NCBI RefSeq assembly: GCF_001552075.1
Contig: NZ_BCQM01000007.1
Coordinates: 145,078-209,077 of the forward strand
Direction of reading: 5' to 3'
Source of the DNA: Arthrobacter luteolus NBRC 107841
GTDB taxonomy: Bacteria; Actinomycetota; Actinomycetes; Actinomycetales; Micrococcaceae
DNA: 64,000 bases
Shown: piece by piece, positions 43,309 through 51,384 of the stretch
Position numbering within the stretch: the stretch's first letter is position 1
Layout: each line of letters starts with the position of its first letter
Notes under the pieces: generated by a model
Told to the model about the DNA's origin: nothing
Databases searched by the model: none
The model's input: only the letters and a program-made list of their open reading frames with translations
Position numbers and translations under genes: made by a program

Positions 43309-44976
43309 TCAGCGACCCCCTATCTTGGCTGCCCACGGGAAGTACATGTAGTTGATGGACGGGTCCGCACCGGTGATGCGGTTGCCCAGCCACATGGTGG
43401 TGACGGTTTCGTAGAGCGGGCCCCAGACGACTTCCTCCGCGGCGAGCTGGGCCGCTTCGGCGGTGACCCGTGCCCGTTCGTCGGGATCCTGGACCGCGAA
43501 GGCGGAATTGACCAGGCCGTCGAACTCCGGGTTGTTCCAGCCGCCGTAGTTGCTGAAGTCGCCGGTCCGGAGGACGCTGTACATCTCCAGCGGCTCATTG
43601 GCGGAGAGATACCAGGAGGTAATCAGCAGGTCCACGCCAACCCGGGCCTCCGGATCGGAGAACAGGGTGGTGTATTTGTCGTTGGACATGGTCTGAATCT
43701 CGGGGTCCAGGCCAATTTCCTTCGCCGCCGAGGCGATGGCCCGGACGGAGATGTCCATGGCGGCGTTGATCGAGGCGGTCGCGAAGACGAATTTGCTGCC
43801 CTCGGCTCCGGCCTCCCGGACCAGCCGCCGGGCCTCCTCCAGGTCGTATGGCATGGACGGCAGCGCGTCGAAGGCCTCGTCGACGATCTCCGGCGAAGCT
43901 TCGTTCCAGACATTGCGTGTGGTCAGGGCATCGGTCTCGGTGGCGTAGCCCTGTTCCGCGGCGTCGATCAGGGCGGGACGGTTGATGGCCATCATCAGTG
44001 CCTGGCGGACCCGCACGTCCTTGAACGTGCCTTCAAGGTCGGTGAAGACCATGCTCTGGACGGAGCTGTCGGTGCCGAAGTACAGGTCGCCTGCGTCTGT
44101 GTTGGCGCGCAGGATGTCAATGGCGTTGGAGGGGATCATGAACCCGCCGTCGAGCTCGCCGGTCTGGAAGGCATTCGTCCGGGCGTTGGCGTCCGGCAGC
44201 ATCCGGAAGGTGATCTGCCCGGCTTTCGCTGCCAGATCCTGATCCCAGTAGTCCTCGAACCGGCCAAGCGTGATGCTCTCCCCCGGTTCCCAGCTCTCGA
44301 ACTGGAACGGACCGGTGCAGTTCACGCCAGTGCTGGAGTTGCCGTAGTCCGGGCCCGCTTCCTCCAGTGTTTTGGCCGATGCCACCACCCCGGGAGCGCC
44401 CACCAGCGAGGCGTTGAACAGATAGTCCGGCTGGAGCATCGTCACGGTGACCTCATAGTCGCCGGTCTGTTCGATCGATTCCACGTTCTGGTAGGAGGAA
44501 GCCCAGAAGGACCCCACCTCAGGGGATACGTGGCGCAGCATCGAGGCCACAACGTCTGCGGCTGTCATCTCCGTGCCGTCGTGGAACTTCACCCCCTCCC
44601 GGATGGTGTAGATCCAGGTCAGCGGATCCGGGTTCTCGACACCGGTCGCCAGCCCCGGGGACGTCGTGAGGTCAGCGTTCCAGCGGAACAATGACTCGCA
44701 GACGTTCGAGAGCACGGTGTTATCCGGATAATCGAAGGCATAGGCGTAATCAAGGGAGAAGGGCTCCGCGTACATGCCCCAGTTGACGTTATCGATCTCC
44801 GTACCCGGCGACGGGCTGGAGGCGCTCAGCGTGAACTTCTCCCCGTCCTGGTTCGCATCCGCGCCCTGGCTGCCACCGGAACAGCCGCTGAGGACCACTC
44901 CGACGACGACGGCGGCGGCACCTGCCGCGGCGAAACGGGACCGGCTCCGCCGGTAACCACCTGTTACTGCCGTCAT
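43309..44976 (-). CDS. ABC transporter substrate-binding lipoprotein (family 5)
   Basis: A 555-residue binding protein with twin-Arg-like start (YRRSRSRF), hydrophobic segment and lipobox LSGC. Family-5 blocks: TIREGVKFHDGTEMTAADV, then FWASSYQNVESIE and TGPFQFESWEPGESI. It captures the ligand outside the membrane for the DppB/DppC-like pair. Its start overlaps the amidohydrolase stop by four bases, directly coupling import and hydrolysis. Confidence 0.93.
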   Translation of the reverse strand: MTAVTGGYRRSRSRFAAAGAAAVVVGVVLSGCSGGSQGADANQDGEKFTLSASSPSPGTEIDNVNWGMYAEPFSLDYAYAFDYPDNTVLSNVCESLFRWNADLTTSPGLATGVENPDPLTWIYTIREGVKFHDGTEMTAADVVASMLRHVSPEVGSFWASSYQNVESIEQTGDYEVTVTMLQPDYLFNASLVGAPGVVASAKTLEEAGPDYGNSSTGVNCTGPFQFESWEPGESITLGRFEDYWDQDLAAKAGQITFRMLPDANARTNAFQTGELDGGFMIPSNAIDILRANTDAGDLYFGTDSSVQSMVFTDLEGTFKDVRVRQALMMAINRPALIDAAEQGYATETDALTTRNVWNEASPEIVDEAFDALPSMPYDLEEARRLVREAGAEGSKFVFATASINAAMDISVRAIASAAKEIGLDPEIQTMSNDKYTTLFSDPEARVGVDLLITSWYLSANEPLEMYSVLRTGDFSNYGGWNNPEFDGLVNSAFAVQDPDERARVTAEAAQLAAEEVVWGPLYETVTTMWLGNRITGADPSINYMYFPWAAKIGGR

Positions 44977-46688
44977 TTCAGCACCCCGGCTTCTCGGTTC
45001 GCAGCGGGTTCTGCGGCCGCTGCGGACTCTTCAGACGGGCGCTGGTACACGCACTCCCCGCCGATCCAGGTCTGGGTGACGGCCGCACGGTGCAGGTCCC
45101 CGGCGTCGAGCCCGAAAAGATTGCCGTCCAGAACGGCCAGGTCCGCCAGCTTCCCCGGTTCCAGGGTTCCCGTCTGGTCATCCAGGTGGTTGATCCAGGC
45201 GGAGCCCTGGGTGTAGGCGTCCAGGATCTGCTTGAGGCTGAGCTTCTGGGACTCCGGGCCGAGGGGCGGCAGGCCGGAGTCCGGGGCTGCCCGGTTGACC
45301 GCCACGTGGATAGCGGCCACGGGATCCGCGGTGGAGACCGGCCAGTCGCTGCCCGCCACCAGACGGGCACCCTCGGCTGCAAGCTCACCGAAAGGGTAGT
45401 GCCGGCCCTCGGCGCCTGGCTCCAGGAACGGCAGGGTGAGCGTGTCCATCTGCTCCTCGTGGCAGGCCCAGAGTGCCTGGACGTTCGCCGCTGCGTTCAG
45501 CGGCGCAAAACGCCGGGTGTCCTCAGACCGGACCACCTGCAGGTGCGCCAGATGATGCCGGTTGTCGTTCGGCCCGTTGACCTCCCGGGCTGCTTCCACG
45601 GCGTCCAGCGCGTCGGTCACGGCCCGGTCGCCGAGCGCGTGGAAGTGGACCTGCATGCCGGCGGCGTCGATCGCGGTGACGAATTCCTTCATCTCGGCCG
45701 GGTCGAAGAACTCAATGCCGCGGTTCTCTGTGTGGTGCCCGTGGTGGTCCAGATAAACGTGATGCATGGCGGCGGTGTAGTTTTCGGCGACACCGTCCAC
45801 CATGACCTTGACCGAGTTCGCGTTCAGCCGGCTCGGATCGAAGCCAGCGGCCACCAGATCGCGGCGCTCCACGATCTCCTCCAGCTGCCCGATCCCGGCG
45901 GTCCGGTCCCACCACTGGCAGGCAGTGACCCGCACCAGCAGGTCCCCCGCCCTGGCAGCGTCCATGTAGACCTTGAGGTTGTCGGCATGCCCGCCCTCGG
46001 GGATGGGCACCCAGGCATCCTGCCAGGCGGTGATGCCCTGTGCCAGCAGGACCTGCTGAGCGGCCAGCAGGCCCTGGTAAGCGAGCTCGTACGGCACCGC
46101 CGGCTTGACGTGGTTAAACAGGTCCGCCGCTCCCTCGTGGACGGTTCCGGCGGGAGTACCGTCGGGCTCGCGTTCAAACCGGCCGCCGTCCGGATCGGGG
46201 GTCCCGGCGGTGATCCCGGCGGCTTCGAAGGCTGCCGTGTTGGCCCAGGCCCCGTGGTGGTCGCGGTTCTGGAGGAAGACCGGCCGGCCGGGGACCACGG
46301 CGTCGAGCTGCTGCCGCAGCGGTGTTCCGCCCGGGAAAAGGTCCATGGACCAGCCCGCGCCAAGGATCCACGGCTCGTCCGGGTTCTCCTCCGCGTACCG
46401 TCCGATGACCGCCAGTGCTTCGTCCGCCGATTCAACCCCCGTCAAGTCGCACTGGAGCATCTCGATTCCGGCGAAAACGGGGTGGATGTGGGCGTCCTGG
46501 AATCCGGGGACCACCAGCTGCCCCCGCAGGTCGACGCGCTGCGTATCCGGTCCCACGACGGCGTCAATAACGTCCCCGGTGCCGACAGCGAGAATACGTC
46601 CGCCGGCTATGGCCAGGCTGGCTTGGACGGGGGCGGCATCGTTGCCGCTGTATACCCAGCCGTTTTCAAGGAGAGTCTCCGCGTGCAC
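44973..46688 (-). CDS. YtcJ-type amidohydrolase, first gene of importer operon
   Basis: A 571-residue amidohydrolase family 3 protein. Metal motifs: HIH in GFQDAHIHPVFAG, the Lys of SVKVMVDGVAEN, HFHALGDRAV, and the Asp of AGSDWPVS. LEPGKLADLAVLDGN closes the protein. GTG 46688 has AAGGA seven bases upstream; the frame is open to 46883, but that stretch crosses the divergent promoter and is not coding. First gene of the operon amidohydrolase, SBP, two permeases, ATPase, FAD oxidase. The substrate is probably imported by that transporter and is unknown. Confidence 0.9.
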   Translation of the reverse strand: MHAETLLENGWVYSGNDAAPVQASLAIAGGRILAVGTGDVIDAVVGPDTQRVDLRGQLVVPGFQDAHIHPVFAGIEMLQCDLTGVESADEALAVIGRYAEENPDEPWILGAGWSMDLFPGGTPLRQQLDAVVPGRPVFLQNRDHHGAWANTAAFEAAGITAGTPDPDGGRFEREPDGTPAGTVHEGAADLFNHVKPAVPYELAYQGLLAAQQVLLAQGITAWQDAWVPIPEGGHADNLKVYMDAARAGDLLVRVTACQWWDRTAGIGQLEEIVERRDLVAAGFDPSRLNANSVKVMVDGVAENYTAAMHHVYLDHHGHHTENRGIEFFDPAEMKEFVTAIDAAGMQVHFHALGDRAVTDALDAVEAAREVNGPNDNRHHLAHLQVVRSEDTRRFAPLNAAANVQALWACHEEQMDTLTLPFLEPGAEGRHYPFGELAAEGARLVAGSDWPVSTADPVAAIHVAVNRAAPDSGLPPLGPESQKLSLKQILDAYTQGSAWINHLDDQTGTLEPGKLADLAVLDGNLFGLDAGDLHRAAVTQTWIGGECVYQRPSEESAAAAEPAANREAGVLK

Positions 46689-46752
46689 CAAGGTGTCCTT
46701 TCGTTGCAAATAACGAGTCCTGCCAGCCACGATATGGCGCGGATCACATTTG

Positions 46753-46767
46753 GTCAACAGTGTTGAC
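46753..46767. promoter_or_regulatory. Candidate operator for the TetR at 46862
   Basis: GTCAACA-G-TGTTGAC, a 15-bp palindrome with one central base, lies between the amidohydrolase and TetR starts. Related TGATGTCA direct repeats lie next to it on the minus strand (46768-46787). Confidence 0.6.
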
Positions 46768-46861
46768 ATCAATGATGACATCAACATTGACGCAGGCTGC
46801 AGCCCCCTTGAATCATGTACCTTGGGGATAAACCCGGATCCGTTGGAAGGCGGCAGAAAAG

Positions 46862-47548
46862 ATGGCACAAACTGCCCCTCCACCGGACCGCCGCAACCGG
46901 CTGGACCCCGGAACCATCGTTGACGCTGTCCTGCGCCTGGCCCGGCAGGACCCCGGCGAGCGCCTGACCGTCCGCCGGCTGGGGCAGGAGCTCGATGCGG
47001 ATGCCACCGCGGTCTACCGGCATTTCAAAAACCGGGACGCCATTGTGCGCGCGGCGCTGGACCGGCTGTTTGCCCTGTCCCTGCAGCGCACACTGGCCGC
47101 GGCGGGAACCGGCGCGCCCTGGCGGACCCGGCTGGAGCTGTACGGCCGCGAACTCCTGAACGCGTTTATGGAACACCCGGCATTGGGCAGCGAGTCCTTT
47201 GCCACGGACACCTACGGCCCCGGCGAACTGCAGGCCATCGAATTTGTCCTGCAGTGCCTCACGGACGCCGGGCTGCCGGATGACCGGGTGGTGCATTACT
47301 ACGCCGCCCTGGAGAGCTACACCCTGGCACTCGGCACCGGGATCTCGGCGGAGGTCCAGCGGCTGCCGGATTCCGGCGGCCACGACCCGTGGCTGAGCCC
47401 GGGGGTATTTGCCCGGCTGTCCGGCTACCCCCTGCTCGAGAAGCACCACGCCGGCCTGGGGAACCTGGACTCCCTCCTGGCGTTCAACGCCGGGGTGGCG
47501 GCAATTCTCGACAGCGCTGAACGCGAGAGCCAGCGGGGCGGCCGCTAG
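46862..47548 (+). CDS. TetR-family transcriptional regulator
   Basis: A 228-residue TetR-type protein. HTH: IVDAVLRLARQDPGERLTVR, LGQELDADATAVYRHFKNRD. The C-terminal domain (LDSLLAFNAGVAAIL at the end) resembles the TetR_C type that follows classic TetR. It is divergent from the amidohydrolase-importer operon and 95 bases from the palindrome, so it most likely represses that operon and itself until the imported compound binds. Confidence 0.9.
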   Translation: MAQTAPPPDRRNRLDPGTIVDAVLRLARQDPGERLTVRRLGQELDADATAVYRHFKNRDAIVRAALDRLFALSLQRTLAAAGTGAPWRTRLELYGRELLNAFMEHPALGSESFATDTYGPGELQAIEFVLQCLTDAGLPDDRVVHYYAALESYTLALGTGISAEVQRLPDSGGHDPWLSPGVFARLSGYPLLEKHHAGLGNLDSLLAFNAGVAAILDSAERESQRGGR

Positions 47549-47671
47549 CTTTTCGACGCTGCGCGGAGACTGCCGGTGACGGGTGAACAGGTGGCCAAAC
47601 CCTGGAGCTGGCTGCGGCAGCGGCCTTCACCGCGGCCCCCACCGTCCACGCAGCTTTGGCCTAAACCCTGA

Positions 47672-49120
47672 CTACGGCATAGCTGCTGCGCTGGCTGGCG
47701 AAGTACCGGCGTCGAACACCGAGGCAATCGTCCGCAGCGCGGGGCCGAACTGGTGCGGGTGGGCGCCGGCGTAGTTCAGGCGGAGGAAGGAGCCCGCCGA
47801 TTCCGTGGGAAACCAGTCAGTGCCCGGCGCAACCAGGACGCCGGCCGAGCGGGCCCTGGCAGCGAGCGCAGCACTGTCCGTGCCGTCGGGAAGCTGGACC
47901 CAGAGATTGAGTCCGCCTTGGGGCAGCAGAGTGAGGGCGTCCGCCCCGAGGTGCGTGCTGATCTGCCGGGCCAGTTCGTCACGCCGGGTCCGCAGTTCTG
48001 TCCGCAGCCGGGAACGGTGGCTGTCCCAGCCGGTCGAAGTCAGCACGTCGACGGCGGTGGTTTGCAGCACTCCGCTGACGTACAGGTCATCCACCGTACG
48101 GTCGGTCTGCAGCCGGGCCCGCGCCGGCCCCCTCGCCACCAGTGCCGCAACCCGGACAGCAGGCGAAATGCTCTTGGTCAGCGAACGGATATACACCACG
48201 TGCCCGTCCGGGTCATCCGCGGCCAGCGGGGCTGGATCGGCATCAATGCAGAAGTCACGGGCCCAGTCGTCTTCGACCAGATAGGTTCCGCGGGCACGCA
48301 TGAGGTCCATGACGGCGGCACGGTCTTCCGCATTCCACAGCGTCCCGGTGGGATTGGCGAAATGCGGCTGCGCGTAGAAGATCCGGGCGCCGCTCGTGGC
48401 CAGGGCTTCCTCCAGGTCGCTGGCCAGCGGCGCCCGGGCGCCCCGCGCCACCGGAACGATCCGCAGCCCCGCCTGGCGGGCCGCGGCTATGGCACCCCAG
48501 TAGGTGGGTGATTCCATCACGACGGCGTCCCCCGGGCCAGCCAGCGCACGGAAGACCGAGGCCAGGGCGCTCTGCCCTCCGGGGGTGATGAGCACGTCCT
48601 CGGCGCTGACCGGGGCCGCATCAGCCTTGGACCGGGTCAGCTCGCCGGCAAACCAGCGCCGGAGCGCGGGCAGCCCCGCTGGATCAACCCGCTCCACCGC
48701 TGCCCCGCCCCGGGCCGTGCGTCCCAGGGCTGAGCGGACCAGCCTGGCCGGCAGCAGATCCTCCATCGGATAACCGCTTTGCAGCGCGATGCTGCCTTCG
48801 GGCGTCGGCTGAAGAGTCGCCCCGACGGGGTTGGGTGGTGTACGTGCCGGACCCAGCGCCGTAGTCTGCCAGGCGAAATCGGCGTGCCGCACGGCGGTGC
48901 GGCGGGCCACGAAGTTCCCGGCACCCGGACGGGTCTCCACCAGGCCCTCCGAAGCCAGCCGGCGGATCACCCGCTGCACGGTCACCGGGCTGGCGGAATA
49001 CCGCGCAACCAGCTCACGTGTGGTCGGCAGCCGGCTTCCCGCCGGGTGGGAACCGGTGAACCGGCGCAGCTCGGCTTCCAGACCCGCCGGAGAGGCAGAC
49101 TCCGTTTCCAGTTCCGACAC
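47672..49120 (-). CDS. MocR-family regulator (GntR HTH fused to aminotransferase)
   Basis: A 482-residue MocR protein. Residues about 20-85 are a GntR winged helix (LPTTRELVARYSASPVTVQRVIRRLASEGLV). The rest is a class I aminotransferase fold, with TPGGQSALASVFRAL, FANPTGTLW and the PLP-Lys in IRSLTKSISPAVRVA. The N-terminal segment is quoted in full as PTTRELVARYSASPV only for its recognition part. It is divergent from an EamA exporter 66 bases away, the usual arrangement for this type of regulator. PLP-bound ligand sensing is known for PdxR and GabR. Confidence 0.93.
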   Translation of the reverse strand: MSELETESASPAGLEAELRRFTGSHPAGSRLPTTRELVARYSASPVTVQRVIRRLASEGLVETRPGAGNFVARRTAVRHADFAWQTTALGPARTPPNPVGATLQPTPEGSIALQSGYPMEDLLPARLVRSALGRTARGGAAVERVDPAGLPALRRWFAGELTRSKADAAPVSAEDVLITPGGQSALASVFRALAGPGDAVVMESPTYWGAIAAARQAGLRIVPVARGARAPLASDLEEALATSGARIFYAQPHFANPTGTLWNAEDRAAVMDLMRARGTYLVEDDWARDFCIDADPAPLAADDPDGHVVYIRSLTKSISPAVRVAALVARGPARARLQTDRTVDDLYVSGVLQTTAVDVLTSTGWDSHRSRLRTELRTRRDELARQISTHLGADALTLLPQGGLNLWVQLPDGTDSAALAARARSAGVLVAPGTDWFPTESAGSFLRLNYAGAHPHQFGPALRTIASVFDAGTSPASAAAMP

Positions 49121-49186
49121 CGGCCTACCGCCTTCAGTTCGTCATTGAGGGATTTCCATCAGGCAGACATATTGCTACTCTGAATA

Positions 49187-50140
49187 GTGAAGACTAACAA
49201 TAGCGCTACTCACCTACTTGCGCCACCGTTATCCGGCCGCAACGTACGGCCCGGCGGCCGTGCCCGCATTCCCCAAGGGCCGCTGTTTGGCTTCCTGGGA
49301 GTGCTCGCATTCTCCTTTACCCTGCCGTTTACCCGTGTTGCGGTGGAGGACCTGGACCCGCTGCTCGTCGGCGGCGGGCGCGCGGTCATAGCGGCGCTCC
49401 TCGCGGCATCCGTGCTGCTGGCCACCCGCTCGTCCAGGCCCAACGCATCCCAGTGGTGGCGCCTGGCCATTGTGGCCACCGGGGTGGTGGCGGGCTTTCC
49501 GCTGCTGACTTCCTTCGCGCTGCAGAGCGTTCCTGCCTCCCACGGGGCGGTGGTGATTGGCTTGCTTCCCGCTGCCACCGCAGTTGCCGCTGTTTTACGC
49601 GCGGGTGAACGTCCCTCAGTGCGGTTCTGGGTGGCCTCGCTGGCCGGCGCCAGCGCTGCCGTGGGGTTCGTCCTGCTCGATGCCGGCGGGTTCAGCGGAC
49701 TGGGCGCGGGGGATCTCCTCCTGCTCGGCGCCGTCGTGCTCGCGGCTTTTGGCTATGCCGAGGGCGGCCTGCTGGCCAGGGAACTCGGCGCATGGCAGAC
49801 CATCTGCTGGGCGCTGGTACTGGCTCTTCCGGCCATGCTGATTCCCACCGGCATGGGGCTGTCCGCCGGCTCCCCAGACGCTTCGCCGGCCGCGTGGCTG
49901 GCATTCGCGTACCTGGCCGTCATCAGCATGTTCCTGGGCTTCTTCGCCTGGTACCGGGGATTGGGGATCGGGCCCATTTCCGCGATTTCCCAGATCCAGC
50001 TGGTGCAGCCGTTCCTCACCCTGGCATGGGCAGCGCTCCTGCTCGGTGAAGCGTTTACGCTGGCGAACGGGATCGGGGCGGTGGTGATTGTGGTCTGCGC
50101 CGGGGCGGCAGTCCGCAGCCGGGTGACCCGGCGGACCTAA
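49187..50140 (+). CDS. EamA/DMT-family exporter
   Basis: A 317-residue membrane protein with ten hydrophobic segments in two EamA halves (LFGFLGVLAFSFTLPFTRVA; later FLGFFAWYRGLGIGPISAI). Members export amino acids or other metabolites. The GTG start at 49187 lacks a Shine-Dalgarno and lies between two GCTACTC boxes, so transcription may begin at or near it. Its TAA overlaps the convergent XRE gene's TAG. Confidence 0.9.
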   Translation: MKTNNSATHLLAPPLSGRNVRPGGRARIPQGPLFGFLGVLAFSFTLPFTRVAVEDLDPLLVGGGRAVIAALLAASVLLATRSSRPNASQWWRLAIVATGVVAGFPLLTSFALQSVPASHGAVVIGLLPAATAVAAVLRAGERPSVRFWVASLAGASAAVGFVLLDAGGFSGLGAGDLLLLGAVVLAAFGYAEGGLLARELGAWQTICWALVLALPAMLIPTGMGLSAGSPDASPAAWLAFAYLAVISMFLGFFAWYRGLGIGPISAISQIQLVQPFLTLAWAALLLGEAFTLANGIGAVVIVVCAGAAVRSRVTRRT

Positions 50141-50430
50141 GCCCGGCCGCGGGCCGCCTGCGGATCGAAGCCGGATGCCGCGGTCTGCGGGCGCGCCTGA
50201 CCAGGGAAGGCCGCATCCCCGCCGTCGTCCGGGACCCAGCGGAGCAGATCCCCTGGCTGGCAGTCCAGCACCTCGCACAGCGCGGCCAGGGTGGTGAACC
50301 GGACGGCTTTGGCCCGCCCGTTCTTGAGTACCGCGAGGTTGGCGGGCGTGATCCCGATCCGTTCGGCGAGGACACCGACCGGCATCTTGCGGCGGGCAAG
50401 CATCACATCGATGTCCACGATGATCGGCAT
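50137..50430 (-). CDS. XRE-family HTH regulator
   Basis: A 97-residue protein with a Cro/CI-type helix-turn-helix: MLARRKMPVGVLAERIGITP, ANLAVLKNGRAKAVRF, LAALCEVLDCQPGDLL. The C-terminal 30 residues are low-complexity. It overlaps the DUF2975 gene by one base. XRE-DUF2975 pairs are widespread; the membrane partner is thought to modulate the regulator, which is not proved. Confidence 0.9.
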   Translation of the reverse strand: MPIIVDIDVMLARRKMPVGVLAERIGITPANLAVLKNGRAKAVRFTTLAALCEVLDCQPGDLLRWVPDDGGDAAFPGQARPQTAASGFDPQAARGRA

Positions 50431-50927
50431 CAGATCACCTCGTCGAGCTGGCTGCGCAGATCCCTGGCCGCGGCGTCGGTGGCCGTTGCCTGGGCCAGCA
50501 GCGCGCGCATCACCACAACAACCAGTGCGACGCCGGCGATTGTCACCGCGGTCCCGCCAAGGAGCAGGACCACTCCGGGGGCCACCGCTTCCCCGGGGGC
50601 CAGGAGGGAACCAAGAATGACGGTCAGGACCGCGGCAGAAGCGACGGCACCGATGATGGTGTCCACCCAGCGGAAGGCTTCGGCGGAGAACACTGTCCCC
50701 CGCCGCACCATGGTCAGCAGCCGCCAGACACAGATGAGCGTGACTTGGAAGCTGATGATCCCCAGCAGCACCACAGCGAGCACCGGCACACGGATGGCGG
50801 CAATGCCCGGTCCGGCTTCGCCGAGGTCAGTTCCCAGCAGCGGCACCAGAACGGCCTGGGCGAACAGTGTTCCTGCCAGCACACCCGCCATCAGGATGCG
50901 CAGCACAACGATGGTCAGCTTTCCCAT
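50430..50927 (-). CDS. DUF2975 membrane protein
   Basis: A 165-residue protein with four hydrophobic segments and the DUF2975 pattern (VVLRILMAGVLAGTLFAQAV, RRGTVFSAEAFRWVDTIIGAVA). Loop residues Phe-Ser-Ala-Glu after RRGT are typical. It is cotranscribed with the XRE regulator gene and precedes it. The promoter gap has a CTATC-N4-GATAG palindrome. Confidence 0.88.
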   Translation of the reverse strand: MGKLTIVVLRILMAGVLAGTLFAQAVLVPLLGTDLGEAGPGIAAIRVPVLAVVLLGIISFQVTLICVWRLLTMVRRGTVFSAEAFRWVDTIIGAVASAAVLTVILGSLLAPGEAVAPGVVLLLGGTAVTIAGVALVVVVMRALLAQATATDAAARDLRSQLDEVI

Positions 50928-51384
50928 GACGGCCCTCCTGCTCGATTGACAGTCAGTTTAGATCGACTATCGAGAGATAGGTGCGCCGCATCCGCAACTT
51001 TCTCCTGCTGTCGTGATGACTGCGCTGACTGTGCCGCTGGCACCCCGGTGACGAACTCGCGTGCGGCCTCTGATACTCTCTGCGTGTGGTTATGCCCTTC
51101 TTTATCTGACGGTCTGTGTCTCGCCCGCGCAGCACTTCGCTACACCGGCCCGGGCGGCTTCTCTTACGTGCCCCGGCCCATCCAGGCCACCGTCGGATCC
51201 GGCATTTTGATCTTTCATTCAAAGTGCCCCTCGCAGAAAACCACTCTCTCCATGAACCTGCCCTGTACGCATCCCTGTGCCCGCCAACGTCCGCCTGGAC
51301 CCACATGGCAGGTCTCTTCACCAACATCCACCGCCCGTCCCGGCAACCGGTCTTCCGTCCCGAGCATGAATGGAGGACTGAACT
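50928..51384. other. Gap with leader and possible attenuator before the MFS gene
   Basis: A 457-base gene-free stretch. It contains the palindrome at 50967-50980, a possible promoter (GTGACG at 51048-51053 and GATACT at 51072-51077), a five-codon open frame MPFFI at 51092-51109 and about 275 bases of leader before the MFS start. No larger frame is credible on either strand. Confidence 0.5.
50967..50980. promoter_or_regulatory. Palindrome upstream of DUF2975-XRE operon
   Basis: CTATC-GAGA-GATAG lies 40 bases upstream of the DUF2975 start, in a place suited to autorepression by the XRE protein. Assignment is by position only. Confidence 0.45.

Noticed and set aside
50953..51327. A 124-codon minus-strand frame in the gap before the MFS gene
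   Set aside because: Arg- and Ser-rich without domain pattern or RBS, and it would overlap the DUF2975 promoter.
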